The translations under genes and the position numbers were made by a program. A model generated the notes under the pieces. The model did no database searches. It worked only from the letters and a program-made list of their open reading frames with translations, and was not told where the DNA came from. Of a stretch of DNA of 64,000 nt, positions 1 through 11,702 are shown piece by piece. The first letter of the stretch is position 1. The number at the start of each line of letters is the position of its first letter. This DNA is from Tethya wilhelma (lineage: Eukaryota; Porifera; Demospongiae; Tethyida; Tethyidae): assembly GCA_964030475.1 (NCBI GenBank), contig CAXIPT010000040.1, positions 1 through 64,000 of the forward strand, in the 5' to 3' direction.

Positions 1-867
1 TTCTTTACCACGAAATACGAAGGACAACTGCGTGGTTACTAAGAACACGCGTTTATTATTAACTAAAACCACACCCATTTGTGACGTCACGAAGGTAATT
101 TGAGCTGCCAGAAATGAACTTTTCCAAGAGTTTGTAAGTGAATAAAATGACTCAAATGGATGACTATTCTAGCAAACGTTGGAGTTCTGAGAGTTCAATA
201 TGTAAATAATCTATGATCCAAAACTTATCTTGCTGTGACTTTTCGCATCAAGTTGTCCAGTGAACTGAACATTGAAGGGAAAGGACTGTGGCTCAGAGTA
301 CATGTGAGAATTGGACTGTCATCCAGTACATAAAGAATATCCAGACTTCTCAATAGTTCTATTGAACTTTTCTAAGTTAAACTTATCCTATATAGGAGTA
401 TTTCTGAGTGTAGCTGTTCAACTGCCAAGAAACAATCGCCTGAAATAGTTAAAATTTCATGATTTTCAGTGGTTGCTTATTCAGTATGATCTTGGGTAGG
501 TTACTAATTTTTTATATAAAAATGTAGCAATGGTTGTGTAGTATAATCACTAGAAATATGAAGACTGGAGCATGTTTCGCATCAAGTTGTCCGGTGACCT
601 CTAGTTGGCTCATTCTGAAACTTTCAGCTGAAATCTGGACTCACCACAGACCAACAACCACAGAGGAGCTTGTTTCTGGAGTATGTAGGGCTTGTTTGAT
701 CCTTGTTTAACAATATTTTATAATTTATAAGTGTTGTACATTTACTGAATTGGTATAAGAGTAGTTGGAGTACAGTAACTAAAATTCAATTTTTCCTCCC
801 GTATATCCCTGTACATTTGATTTACCGGAAGTAATCAGCCACGTAACCCGGGTCTTAGTGTAGACTG
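1..867. mobile_element. 3' end of a CAGTGTACAC-ended DNA transposon (copy 1, truncated by window edge)
   Basis: This stretch aligns along its length with 8152-10051, the right-hand part of the complete copy at 4731-10051. It lacks the 1,051-bp insertion that the second copy carries. It ends at 867 in the reverse complement of CAGTCTACACTAAGACCC, matching the left terminus of the complete copy (CAGTGTACACTAAGACCC) with one difference. No coding sequence is recognisable. The left end lies outside the window. Confidence 0.7.
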
Positions 868-872
868 TTAAA

Positions 873-1375
873 GGCGCTCTCTCACGGAAGCGGAAGTAAA
901 TTCAAATTTACATTACGTAATGAAGCCACAAACAGATCACAAGTACGCGCAAAAATTAACTATGCGTACAAGTTTGAGTGAACTACGGCAGTTTTGGACA
1001 AAAATGCCAGGCTGCTGGCAGTTTGGACTCCTCACAGCAGCAGCAGATGGTAAGCGCTTCACATTTATCACAAAGACAGTCAGTAGCAAAAAAGTTTGCG
1101 TCACCATGAGAAGTTCTGAGCCTGAGAACGAGACTAAGGTAGCACCAGCACGCTCTCAACTCCATTGGTTGGCTATACAAAGCTCCTGGAACTTGAATAC
1201 GTTTGCTTCTTGAGCTATCAAGCCTCTTTTTTGCTTCCACTTCGGTTTTACTCCTGCGACGTTTAGAATTACACGAAATAATTGCATTCCGATGACGTAT
1301 ACACTACCAATCAGATTTGAAAATTGATTTTTGGGCCACGAAATCAAACTGAAATCACTTCCGTGAGAGAGCGCC
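873..1375. mobile_element. MITE-like element with 18-bp terminal inverted repeats
   Basis: The left end GGCGCTCTCTCACGGAAG (873-890) is repeated as an exact reverse complement at 1358-1375. The roughly 500-bp interior has only short incidental open frames with no recognisable protein. It sits a few bases beyond the end of the preceding transposon. I could not see a target-site duplication, so the boundaries rest on the inverted repeat alone. Confidence 0.6.
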
Positions 1376-1499
1376 AGCTCTGGGTCCATTTGAACCCCGC
1401 TGGCCTAGCCCCCTCCCATCCTCAGCCTGACTTTGACCTAAGATTAAGATTTGACACTGACTCGTGTGGTGCAAAAGCGTGATGAACTCAGAAGCAAAG

Positions 1500-2950
1500 A
1501 TGACAAGAATCTATCAAACTCACTTTCTTCTACTAATGGTGCTGGGTAAATTATATGTTTAAATTAAAAATTATACTGGCACAGATAAGCTACAGATCTA
1601 AAATGCATGCACATGTGTGCACTCTGTAACTTGAAATGTATAATTTGTTAGCCTAATAGAAGTCAGCTGCATTCTCTCATTTTCCTTGCTTGAGTGATGG
1701 ATGAGTCAGATTACTTTGGGAGCCCGTACCTCTTAGTCTCTCAGCTAAAATTTCACACCAGCAAATAAATTTATATGGCAATAATGTGTGGAATCTTCAA
1801 ACCAGTTGATATGTATTGTAGAGTCTGCTAGTAACTCCTAAAGTCTGTTGGGGGTCTATACCGTCCTAGCTATAGTTATATACGAGATTGTTTGTGATTG
1901 AGTTATATTCTTAAACTGCAACAGTTCCTTACCTGGCTAGTGCACAGTCGGAGGAGTGTGGTACAGTTGGTCATGAGAGTCAAGAGTTTCAACAAAAATT
2001 GACAAATCTCTCATTCTACCTCAATACTGAATCCCCTGCTCCATGTAGTGGTACTGTTACAACATGGGAGTACTGTTACTATGGCCCAATTGAGGGTAAT
2101 GCCCAGGCATCATTTGGCATCTATCGATTATCTGCTGATTCCATCAGCTATCAACGTCAGTCGATGTTTACTATTGACCATCAAGGCAATGGATCAGATG
2201 GTTTCACTTGTCAAACAATGACCACTGAGTCCACCTCCATCAAGGAAGGTGATGTGATTGGTGCTTGTGTTCAGAGAATAATGTCAGGTCAGCGCAAGTC
2301 TCCAATATATCTAGCTGGTGTTACTAATTCAACTAATTCCTCATTGATGGAGAAAGTAGTCAGTGATCGTGACGGAATTTGCAATCAAGGAAACAATGTA
2401 GTTGTAACTGATTCGATTTCTGCCTCTGATCTTAGTGATGCTCCTTCATTAATTCTTCACTTACGCGCACAGATTGGTAAGTTGATTAAAAGTTGGCTCT
2501 GGTAGCTATAGCTATTGTAGTGTTACCATGTTATAGTAATCCTTTTCAATGTACTGTCATACGCAGTATACTGATAAAATGGACTTGCATAACTAGATAC
2601 ATGAATATGTATAATGTGGTTTGAGGTATTCCTGACGTATAGTTCACATTTATACTATTATACACTGCCAGTGCCTGAAGAAATGACTACATCTGATGTA
2701 CCCACCATGGGTCAAACTGCCACTACACCTCCTCAAGAGACTACCACCGTCTCATTCACAGTCACCACGGCTGGGGGTGACAATGGAGGGAATGGGTCCA
2801 GTAACGCTGGTGCTATCGTTGGTGGTGTGCTTACCTCCATTGTGGTGCTCATTCTACTGATCCTCACAATACTGGTACTGATACTGATCCTCAGAGCGAG
2901 AACAAAGAAGGAGGTGAACCTAATGGACTCTAATGGCACCAATGCACTAG
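1500..2950 (+). CDS. Type I membrane glycoprotein, 5' three exons, 3' end missing
   Basis: Three exons splice in frame with GT/AG borders: 1500-1545, 1925-2476 and 2672-2950, all phase 1. An in-frame ATG at 1482 is an alternative start. The spliced N-terminus is a good signal peptide: a Leu-rich core (HFLLLMVLV) followed by PYLASA just before QSEECG. Exon 2 encodes an extracellular domain with several Cys, Tyr/Trp-rich strands and N-glycosylation motifs; I do not recognise the family. Exon 3 gives a Thr/Pro-rich stalk, Gly/Asn-rich hinge, one hydrophobic helix (GAIVGGVLTSIVVLILLIL and onward) and a basic stop-transfer stretch RARTKK. The donor at 2951 (GTAGGT) shows that more exons follow, but the N at 2981 and satellite replace them here. 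It is likely a cell-surface receptor or adhesion molecule. Function beyond that is not inferable. Confidence 0.7.
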
Positions 2951-2980
2951 GTAGGTATCAATAAATATCTCAATTAAATG

Positions 2981-2981
2981 N
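2981..2981. other. Single undetermined base at gene/satellite junction
   Basis: One N separates the intron following the membrane-protein exon 3 from the first satellite unit. It may stand for a contig join, so continuity across it is unproven. This would explain why the rest of the gene is absent. Confidence 0.9.
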
Positions 2982-4730
2982 AAAAACGCTAAGTTCTTTA
3001 TTTCTACTGTGAGAAAACTTTTTTTTTCACCAACAATGTTTTTTACACCAAGACAATGTTCCATTTGTTGATAAAAATAAAATTTCACCAAAGTGTTTCT
3101 TTTGTGCTGAAAATTGTTTTCAAGTTAAAATAAACGTTTTTTGCAAAAAGTGTAATTTTTGGTCTTAGAAACTTTTTAAAGTCAATAGTTACACAAAACA
3201 ACTGAGTTCTTTATCTCTACAGTGAGAAAACCTTGTTTTTCACAATGAATGTTTCATGACTTGAAAAAAGTAAAATTTCACTAAAGTGTTTCTTTTCATC
3301 TGAAAATTATTTTCATATCAAAATATACTTTTTTTGTGAAAAATGTACTTTTTGGTCTAAAAAAATTTTCTAAGTCCATAGTCAGACAAAAAAATAAAGT
3401 TCTTTATCTCTACCGTGCGAAACATTCGTTTTTCACCATCAATCTTATTTACACCAAGAGAATAATCCATGTGTTGATATAAGTAAAATTTCAACAAAGT
3501 GTTTCTTTTGTACTAAAAAATGTTTTTAAGCCAAAATAAACGTTTTAAGCAAAAAGTTCACAAAGAGTGAACTTTTTGGTCTTGGAAGAAAATTTTCTAA
3601 GTCCACTGTGAGAAAACGGTTTTTTCACCAACTATGTTTTTACACCAAGAAAATGTTTCATGTGTTGATAAAAGTAAAATTTTACCAGAGTGTTTCTTTT
3701 GTGTTGAAAATTGTTTTCAAGTCAAAATATACGTTTCAAACGAAAAGTGAACTTTTTGGTCTTAGGAAATATTCTAATGCATAATCAGACAAAAAAATTA
3801 ATTTTTATTTCTACTGTGAGAAACCTTTGCTTTTCACCAACAATGCTTTTTACACCAAGAGAATTTTTCATGAGTTGAACATAGAAAAAATTTTAAGACC
3901 AAAAAGTATACTTTTTGCAAAAAATGCTCATTTTGATTTAAAAAAAATTTCAGTACAAAAAATATAATTTGGTGAAATTTTGCTTTTTTCTAAGTCCATA
4001 GTCTCCCAAATAAACCAAGTTCTTTTTCTCTACTGTGAGAAAACTGTTTTTCACCAACAATGTTTTTTACACCAAGAGAATACTTCATGAGTTGAAAAAT
4101 GTAAAATTTCATCAAAGTGTTTTTTTTGTGCTGCAAATTGTTTTCAAGTCAAAATTAACTTTTTTTTTGCAAAAGGTGAACTCTTTGGTCTTAGAAAATT
4201 TTCTAAGTCCATAGTCACACAATAAAAACTAAGTTCTACTGTGATAAAACTTTTTTTTACCAACAATGTTTTTTACACCAAGACAATGTTTCATGATTTG
4301 AAAATAGTAAAATTTCACCAAAGTGTTTCTTTTGTGCTGAAATATTTTTTCAAGCCAAAATAAACGTTTTTAGTTGAATATGAACTTTTTCGGTCTTAGA
4401 AAATTTTCTATAAGTCCATAGTCACACAAAAAAAGTAAGTTCTTCATCTCTACCGGGCTAAAACTTTGTTTTTCATTATCAATGTTATATACACCAAGAA
4501 AATAGTTTCAGGTGTTGATAAAAGTAAAATTTTACCAAAGTGTTTTTTTTGGACTAAAAAATGTTTTCAAGTCAAAAGAAACGTTTTAAGCAAAAAGTAA
4601 ACTTTTTGGTTTTAGAAAATTTTCTAAGTCCATAGTCACACAAAAAAAATAAGTTCTTTATCTCTACTGTGAGAAACCTTTAATTTTCACCAACAACCTT
4701 TTTTTACACCAAGAGAATGTTTCATGAGTT
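2982..4730 (+). repeat. ~215-bp AT-rich satellite, forward block 1
   Basis: Diverged tandem copies of a unit containing, in order: AAGTTCTTTATCTCTACCGT, GAGAAAACTTTGTTTTTCAC, ACACCAAGAGAATGTT, GTAAAATTTCACCAAAGTGT, AAAATAAACGTTTT, TTTTTGGTCTTAGAAAATTT and GTCCATAGTCACACAAAAAA. Clean neighbouring units elsewhere (10189 to 10404) are 215 bp apart. Many units here carry indels. This block contains variants (for example TAGTCTCCCAAATAAACC at about 4000) that recur in reverse orientation in the large block downstream. Short open frames arise because the unit has few stops in one frame. They are not coding. Confidence 0.9.
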
Positions 4731-6310
4731 CAGTGTACACTAAGACCCGAGTATCGACAGTGATCAAAATCATGTACATTGGCCACTCCTACAAACATGA
4801 ATTGCATACCATGTTAACTGCACGTGATCATTATACGTCAGAAAGTTCTTTAAGTACGCAAAATAACTAAAAATGAGAAGTCCCGTTCACATACACACCA
4901 TAGAAAGTCAAAACTTAAAAGGGTGCTGACATGAAAAACTGAAAAATTTATTTTTTGGTATCAAAATGTAGCTCAGGTGGTGTACATTTGGAATATCAGG
5001 CTTTTTTTTTTAATTTCAAGTCTACAGTGGACAATAACCTCAAGAAAAATCACTGCAAAATGAGATTGCAATGTATTTCCTTGATGGGCGGGGTTTACGT
5101 GTGATGTCACGGGGGGAACAAGTTCAGGGCAAAGAAGCACAAAGCATAGTCTGGTGGCTGTTTTCTAGCCCCCATAGTGAAGCGCTGAGTTGCTGCAGGA
5201 TGTTCTAACACATATTGTGAAGATTTCAGTCTTTTTAGGTTCCCAAAGATCCTGTTATACGTTTCAAATGGCCGAAAAAAATACAGAGAACAAGAGTAAA
5301 TTGGTCAGGTCCGGCCTGAGACCATTTTGAGGTTGCCTGACTTCTCTGATCAGATCTGAGGGGCATGCAGAAGAGAAGAAGACATAAATCTGATGCCATT
5401 CCAACTATATTCCAGAGGTCCACCAAGTATCTAGTGAAGGACCAAATTTTGAGAAGGCTCAGCCTGTACTACAGTCACGGTAGTACTACTAACTGACTGA
5501 CTTCAGTTATCGAAAGAAATCATCAAACAGGCCACCTAATATCCATGATGGTTCAAAGCCAAATAATGGCAGACTCAGAGCTGCTTATGAAGAGAGAGAG
5601 AGGGTAAGCCTAGTAGATCATGGATACAGGACAGAATTAAAAATAGCATTCAAGTTTCAAGCTGGTATTACTGTGACCATGTCTACTACTAACGGATACT
5701 AACTGGATTACTGCCTGGATCATGAACCAGAACCCGCACAAGAGACAAGTATAGCATGTGAGGAAGCAGCATCCCAGCTCCAATGTGATACTGGAGTTTA
5801 AGTTACCCCAGCCGGAAAGGAAGATTTCAAGCCAGCAGCTGGACAAAATTAAATCAGTTTTGTTGGTATGCAAAGCATGTCATTGACGTACATAGCATTA
5901 CATGTTGAAACTTTTTTTTTGTTATAGAATTTACAGTCAGCGCTAATCCACTCTAATGGACATAATATTATTACTTATAGGTCTGTAGGTAAAAATTAAG
6001 CCAGATGTGCGTTCTGTTGCAGAATACGTTGATGTACCTATATGAAAGCAACCATTAGACGATGTACAGAGGGAATCAGTATCAAACCACTTTGACCCCA
6101 GCTCCTCTCAGTAGTCAGTAGGAGGGACCTCAGGTTGATAAGCCTACTGCCATCAAAAGTCACGACATTAAATTTGTAATTATAATCAGATTCTCATTTG
6201 AACAATTTGGGCCATTGTTCAGGTTGTGAGACATGTGCATGATGAAAAGTTTGGATGGTGTTCAGTTGTTAGTGGTGGGTATACTTGAATCCAATATAAA
6301 GCCCATCAGT
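4731..6310. other. Left interior of the transposon, no recognisable gene
   Basis: Contains the left terminal repeat, a subterminal stretch that is loosely inverted with 7080-7250, and about 1.1 kb (5125-6300) without a convincing exon on either strand. A short GA-repeat lies near 5592. Nothing else can be supported. Confidence 0.5.
5086..5119. repeat. Inverted repeat arm, left (pairs with 7059-7093)
   Basis: GTGATGTCACGGGGGGAAC at 5101-5119 is the near-exact reverse complement of GTTCCCCCCATGACGTCAC at 7059-7077. The match continues weakly outward (GGGCGGGG versus its complement in CTCCACCC). The pair brackets the P2X7-tail-like exons. Confidence 0.6.
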
Positions 6311-6324
6311 ATAGCTAGATATTT

Positions 6325-7032
6325 TTGAGACAGGTAGCGTAACTCGTTCTGTCCTTCCTATATAACCACCTCGAGCAGAGTAGGCTAGCTGTCAGTAAGC
6401 AGTAAACCTGTATTGCCTGAAAAGATAATGAAAATAGTTAACTAATGTACAATAGCTATAATAATACTATTTTGGTTAACTCACTCATGTCAGGGTCACC
6501 ACATTCACAGATATCGGTAGGTGAAGAAGCAACTTTGTATACTGACCCAAACATTAAGGTATACAGCACCAAACACCTCATGTTCAATTATACAATTGCC
6601 TGTATATGACTCAGCTTCCATCTTGTCACAGATTGTTTTGCAGCACAGACAGTCAACATTGTACTGCCAGAACTTGACACAGTGCCCGGACCACACCGCC
6701 ACCTGAGCTCTAATTGTTCACATAAAATTAAACAGAATGTATGAAAATTATAGCTGATAGACTCACCAATCAGTGCTTCCTAGCCTATCCTGTCTTGCAT
6801 CTTCGTCAGATGAATCTCCTGAGTCTCCACAGCTGTCACTTCCAGCAGATTGTTCACTGATAAAGTATGGCTCAATTCTGTGTGAGCTTCCATCACTATC
6901 TGAAGCATTGTCTTGGCTTTCAAATGAAAAAGATGAATTACCAAGGCTCAAAACATTACTGCTTGCACTTGAATCATCGTTGTTGTTGTCAATAGCAGAG
7001 CTGTGGCTCGAGGAAGAGCTGTGTTCAGCCAT
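6325..7032 (-). pseudogene. Decayed gene with P2X7 C-terminal (Zn 'ballast')-like domain
   Basis: Three minus-strand exons can be read. Exon 1 (7032 to about 6768) starts with Met and encodes a Ser/Asp-rich acidic leader ending in RIEPYFISEQ and GSTDW, then a GTGAGT donor. Exon 2 (about 6707 to 6507, after a CAG acceptor) has Cys/His spacing typical of the P2X7 cytosolic tail family: HCVK, then VDCLCC, then CIIEHEVF, then YLNVWV. Exon 3 (from 6416) gives YRFTAY-stop-QLAYSARGG and GRTERVTLP, again family-like. Joining exons 1 and 2 does not keep frame, and exon 3 has a TGA where an Arg codon would be expected, so it is broken. Such domains are frequent as stand-alone genes in invertebrates. 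Here it lies inside a DNA transposon. The family assignment is from motif pattern only. Confidence 0.55.
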
Positions 7033-7058
7033 TAGTTAGCTACTAAACGCGTAGAAAC

Positions 7059-7093
7059 GTTCCCCCCATGACGTCACGTAATAGCTCCACCCA
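7059..7093. repeat. Inverted repeat arm, right (pairs with 5086-5119)
   Basis: GTTCCCCCCATGACGTCAC followed by GTAATAGCTCCACCC. It lies just upstream of the start codon of the P2X7-tail-like exon 1, so it could also overlap that gene's promoter. See the left arm for the match. Confidence 0.55.
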
Positions 7094-7244
7094 AACAGGA
7101 AATACAGAAATTTGCCTTTCCTGGTGGAGTCAGCTCACCTCATACCATGCAAGTTTTTACTGCTTTAGAATTTTTTGTGATTTTTTTGACTATTTTTCCT
7201 CTAACTTACATCACTTAAAGTACATTTTGGTGCAAAAAAAATTT

Positions 7245-8073
7245 TGCATCTCAGGTACATTAAGGACTGGGACCACGAATTGATGCTGAGTCAGCAAAAA
7301 CGGCGCGCGCCCCGTAAGGATCTATAGTACACGCCCTTTTTTGTCATTAGATCATTGCGTGACTGTTCATCTATTGACTCATTTAGAAAAGAAAGTGAGC
7401 TGCCTGTGAAAGTTTGTGAGAGGTATTTTTAGTTCTGCTGCTAATTTAGCTTCTTTTTGATAGTTATTTCTAAGCTATCGCTCATATTGGTATGTACAGC
7501 GTTTGTAGTGATCACGTGGTCTTGAGATGAAATGGCAAGTAGCCTCGCTAAAGTCAAGAATCTTTGAACGGAATTCTTACGACGCTTGTGAAGGTCAGTA
7601 AATGAGGTAAGTATGATCTAAACTAGGCTGTAAACAAGAATATTTCTTTACTTTTCAGAAAATAAACATAGTTACGCTCGTACAGCGCAAAATATGTTAA
7701 TTAGCTTCATAAAAAAACAACTTTTTGTCTCATAATTGGCATTCTGTGTATTTTTAGCTAAAACGCAGTAGAGGCTATTGTCCACATTAACTGCAGAGTC
7801 TGCTGAGCACAGTGAAACCGCTCCAGCTTAGGCGCTTATATTCCGTGTTGTGTAAATTTGCCTATCGACCTCCATCGCTTTATAGTGCCACACCCACTCA
7901 TCCTTGTGGTGGGCGTGGCTAATTAAATAAATTTTCGAATTATTAAACATTCCCATTTCATATAATGTTTAAAAGAAGTCTAAATAATGTATATATTTTT
8001 AGGTATAGCAACATGAATAACCACCTTGATGTCAAAATTTTAGCTGGTCCCAGTCCTTAATGCACCTGAGATG
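7245..8073. repeat. Segment bounded by ~28-bp inverted repeats
   Basis: CTCAGGTACATTAAGGACTG (from 7250) continuing GGACCA recurs inverted at 8044-8070 with one difference. The interior is non-coding (GC-rich patch near 7302, AT-rich remainder). It may be a nested palindromic element or subterminal structure of the host transposon. A TTAA is present inside both arms. Confidence 0.45.
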
Positions 8074-8664
8074 TCAGCCCCCCTTTAAATATTTGCAACG
8101 TAGTTGACAATTTAAGTTCTTTTAAAGAGTCTGATGAAACAATCCCAACTTCTTTACCACGAAGTACGAAGGGCAACTGCGTGCTTACTAAGAACACACG
8201 TTTATTATTAACTAAAACCACACCCATTTGTGATGTCACGAAGGTAATTTGAGCTGCCAGAAATGAACTTTTCCAAGAGTTTGTAAGTGAATAACATGAT
8301 TCAAATGGATAACTATTCTAGCAACCGTTGGAATTCTGAGAGTTCAATATGTAAATCATCTATGATTCAAAACTCATCTTGGTGACTTTTCGCATCAAGT
8401 TGTCCAGTGAACTGAACATAGAAGAGAAAGGACTGTGGCTCAGAGTACATGTGAGAATTGGACTGTCATCCAATACATAAAGAATATCAAGACTTCTCAA
8501 TGGTTTTATTTAACTTTTCTAAGTTAAAATTATCCCATATAGGAGTATTTCTGAGTGTAGCTGTTCAACTGCCAACAAACAATCGCCTGAAATAGTTAAA
8601 ATTTCATGATTTTCAGTGGTTGCTTATTCAGTATGATCTTGGGTAGGTTACTAATTTTCTATAT

Positions 8665-9715
8665 GTGACCGAATTTTTGAAAACCAACCAGATGTAGTAA
8701 TATACGAATTTTGAGACAGTGCTTGCATTGTAATCTACATCATTGCAACTAGCTATTTTCCAAATTTGAAGCGGCTAGGCGCTATAGTTTTGGAGATATA
8801 AGCTCAAATATACCGACCGTTCATTCCAATTTTACTCGCTAAAATCGTGAGCGAATACGTTGCTAAGCGCGATCCGTGTTACAAACAATTTATGTTTGTG
8901 GTACAATTTTAGTGTAGTATCAGAATATGCATGAAGTTACTAGTTAAAACTTACTTTATGAGCCTTTTTAAAGACACAGAAGACAAGGGAGCCTTCCAGG
9001 AGGATTCACCAAGAAAGTAAGTAAGTCTACTAAGTAGAATAATGTAGCGGGTGGGCTGTAACTAGAGTAACTAAGCTATAAATGGCGCAGAAATAAGCGC
9101 CCAATATTAATGCATGCATCTATAGCTATTCTAACTGTACGAAACAGTTTAGCTAATACTTATTGCCCATAATAAGAAGCGCTTAGCTTCTTTCCCTCAC
9201 AAATTTCAATGCAAATTTATTATACACAATGTACAATACATTTATTCATTATTATGCACAGATAAACAGCTCCTGGCATAGCCCAGCGATTCTGCAACAC
9301 TGTAGGCTGTCTTCTGATCATCTGGATGAGATTTCTTTCTGCTAGAAGTGTTTAGATCATGAACAATGCATTGTTTTTTTGTTGCACATTAAATATGCAA
9401 GATTATAATGAGATGCACAGCAGCAGCTGCATCATGTACTTATCAGAATAATTAATCAATGAACATGGCAACACAACCCTGTGTACTAACGGGAGAGAAG
9501 CTAGCCATGGCTGACATAGCTGCATTCAAGCGCTCATATCTCAACAATAGAAGCAGCCCCACCCGTAAAATCACGTTTGCAGCTCGCCAAGGTGTACCCC
9601 TTCCCATTGGTGCAAAAAAAATAATTTTGCGTGCGCGTCGCGAATTACACTACAATTGCCGATTACTACAAATAAAGTTTTACTACATCTGGTCGGTTTT
9701 CCAAAATTGGGTCAC
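8665..9715 (+). mobile_element. GTGACC-ended non-autonomous DNA transposon, copy 1
   Basis: Terminal inverted repeats begin GTGACCGAATTTTTGAAAAC and end in the complement GGTTTTCCAAAATTGGGTCAC. ATAT occurs on both sides (8661-8664, 9716-9719). The homologous sequence at about 510-525 in copy 1 of the host transposon lacks the insert and has a single TATA run, giving the empty site directly. It is 1,051 bp long. An open frame near the right end is shared among copies but crosses the terminal repeat, so I do not treat it as a gene. Confidence 0.85.
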
Positions 9716-10055
9716 ATATAAAAATGTAGCAATAGTTTTGTAGTATAATCACTAGAAATATGAAGACTGGAGCACGTTTCGCATAAGGTTACCCAGTGCT
9801 CATTCCAAAACTTTCAGCTGAAATCTGGACACACCACAGACCAACAACCACAGAGGAGCTTGTTTCTGGAGTATGCAGGGCTTGTTTTATCCTTTTTAAC
9901 AATATTTTATAATTTATAAGTGTTGTACATTTACTAAATTGACATAACAGTAGTTGGAGTACAATAACTCAAAATCAATTTTTCCTCCCGTATACCGTTG
10001 TACATTTGATTTACCGGAAGTAATCAGCCACGTAACTTGGGTCTTAGACTGAGTT

Positions 10056-11702
10056 GAAAAAAGTAAAAATTCCCCCAAAGTGTTTGTTTTGTACTGAAAA
10101 CTGTTTTCAGGTCAAAATAAACGTTTTTAGCAAAAAGTGTAGTTTTTGGTCTTAAATAATTTTCTATTTCCACAGTCACACAAATAAACTAAGTTCTTTA
10201 TCTCCACCGTGAGAAAACTTCGTTTGCAATCAACAATGTTATTTACACCAAGAGAATGTTCCATGTGTTGAAAAAAGTAAAATTTCACCAAAGTGTTTCT
10301 TTTGTGCTGAAAAATGTTTTCAAGTCAAAATAAACGTTTTAAGCAAAAAGTGAACTTTTTGGTCTTAGAAAATTTTCTAAGTCCATAGTCAGACAAAAAA
10401 ACTAAGTTCTTTATTTCTACTGTGAGAAAACTTTTTTTTCACCATCAATGTTATTTACACCAAGAGAATGTTCCATGTGTTGATAAAGTAAAATTTCACC
10501 AAAGCGTTTCTTTTTTGCTGAAAAATGTTTTCAAGTCAAAAAAAATGTTTTAAGCATAAAGTGAACTTTTTGGTCTTAGAAAATTTTCTAAGTCAATATC
10601 AGAGAAAAAAACTATTTTTTATTTCTACCGTGAGAAAACTTTGTTTTCACCATCAATCTTGTTTACACCAAGAGAATGTTCCATGTGTTGATAAAACTAA
10701 AAATTCACCAAAGTGTTTTTTTTGTGCTGAAAATTGTTTTCGAGTCAAAATTAACGTTTTTTGCAAAAAGTGTACTTTTTGGTCTTAAAAATTTTCCAAG
10801 TCCATACTCACACAAAAAAAATAAGTTCTTTATCTCTTCCGTGCGAAAACTTTGTTTTTCACCATCAATGTTATTTACACCAAGAGAATGTTTCTTGTGT
10901 TGATAAAAGTATAATTTCCCCAAAGTGTTTCATTTCATTTGAAAATTGTTTTTATGTCAAAATAAATGTTTTTTGCGAATAATGTACTCTTTGGTCTTAG
11001 AAAATTTTCTAAGTCCATAGTCACACAAAAAAACTAAGTTCTTTATCTCTACCGTGTAAAAACTTTGTTTTTCACCAACAATGTTATTTACACCAAGAGA
11101 ATGTTCCATGAGTTGAAAAAAGTAAAATTTCACCAAAGTGTTTCTTTTGAGGTAAAAATTGTTTTCAAATATAAATAAAGGTTTTTTTAAAAAGTGTAAG
11201 TCCATAGTCACACAAAAACACAAAGTTCTTTATCTCTACTGTGAGAAAACTTTGTTTTTCACCAACAATGTTATTCATACCAAGAGAATGTCCCAGGTGT
11301 TGAAAAAAGTAAAATTTCACCAAAGTGTTTCTTTTGAATTAAAAATTGTTTTGAAGTAAAAATAAACGTCCATAGTCACACAAAAAAGCTAAGTTCTTTA
11401 TCTCTACCGTGAGAAAACTTTGTTTTTCACCAACAATGTTATTTATACCAAGAGAATGTCCCATGTGTTGAAAAAAGTAAAATTTCGCCAAAGTGTTTGT
11501 TTTGGGTTAAAAATTGTTTTCAAGTTAAAATAAACGTTTTTGGCAAAAAGTGTACTTTTTGGTCTTAGAAAATTTTCTAAGTCCATAGTCACTAAAAAAA
11601 AAAAAGTTCTATATTTCTACCATGAGAAAGTATTGTTTTTCACAAATAAAATTTTGCCAAAGTGTTTAGTTTGAGCTGTAAATTGTTTTCAAGTCAAAAT
11701 AA
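10056..11702 (+). repeat. ~215-bp satellite, forward block 2
   Basis: Continuation of the array interrupted by the transposon at 4731-10051. The clearest unit periodicity of the window is here: AAGTTCTTTATCTC at 10189, AAGTTCTTTATTTC at 10404. The later units between 11037 and 11400 are shortened (187 bp and less) because the part between AAACGTT and GTCCATAG is deleted. Confidence 0.9.

Larger units (their letters stand above)
4731..10051. mobile_element. 5.3-kb DNA transposon with CAGTGTACACTAAGACCC ends, inserted in satellite
   Basis: Left terminus CAGTGTACACTAAGACCCGA (4731) pairs with an inverted, slightly degenerate copy ending at 10051. The satellite sequence ATGAGTTGAAAAAAG is split here so that AGTT occurs at 4727-4730 and again at 10052-10055, a 4-bp target-site duplication. 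The insert holds decayed exons for a P2X7-tail-like zinc domain on the minus strand (6325-7032), several internal inverted repeats, and a nested 1,051-bp transposon. No transposase is recognisable, so it is a non-autonomous or decayed copy. Superfamily is unassigned. Confidence 0.75.

Noticed and set aside
873..1375. Overlapping 77-97-codon open frames inside the small inverted-repeat element
   Set aside because: They overlap on both strands, match no family and lack splice or start context. Chance open frames are the simpler reading.
2982..4730. Possible CRISPR-like or clustered repeat system
   Set aside because: There are no constant short repeats separated by unique spacers; whole ~215-bp units diverge together, and the window is eukaryotic by its introns.
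9459..9743. Open frame conserved among the three GTGACC-ended elements
   Set aside because: It extends through the terminal inverted repeat and out of the element, and one other copy has a stop within it. Its conservation reflects the recent spread of the element.
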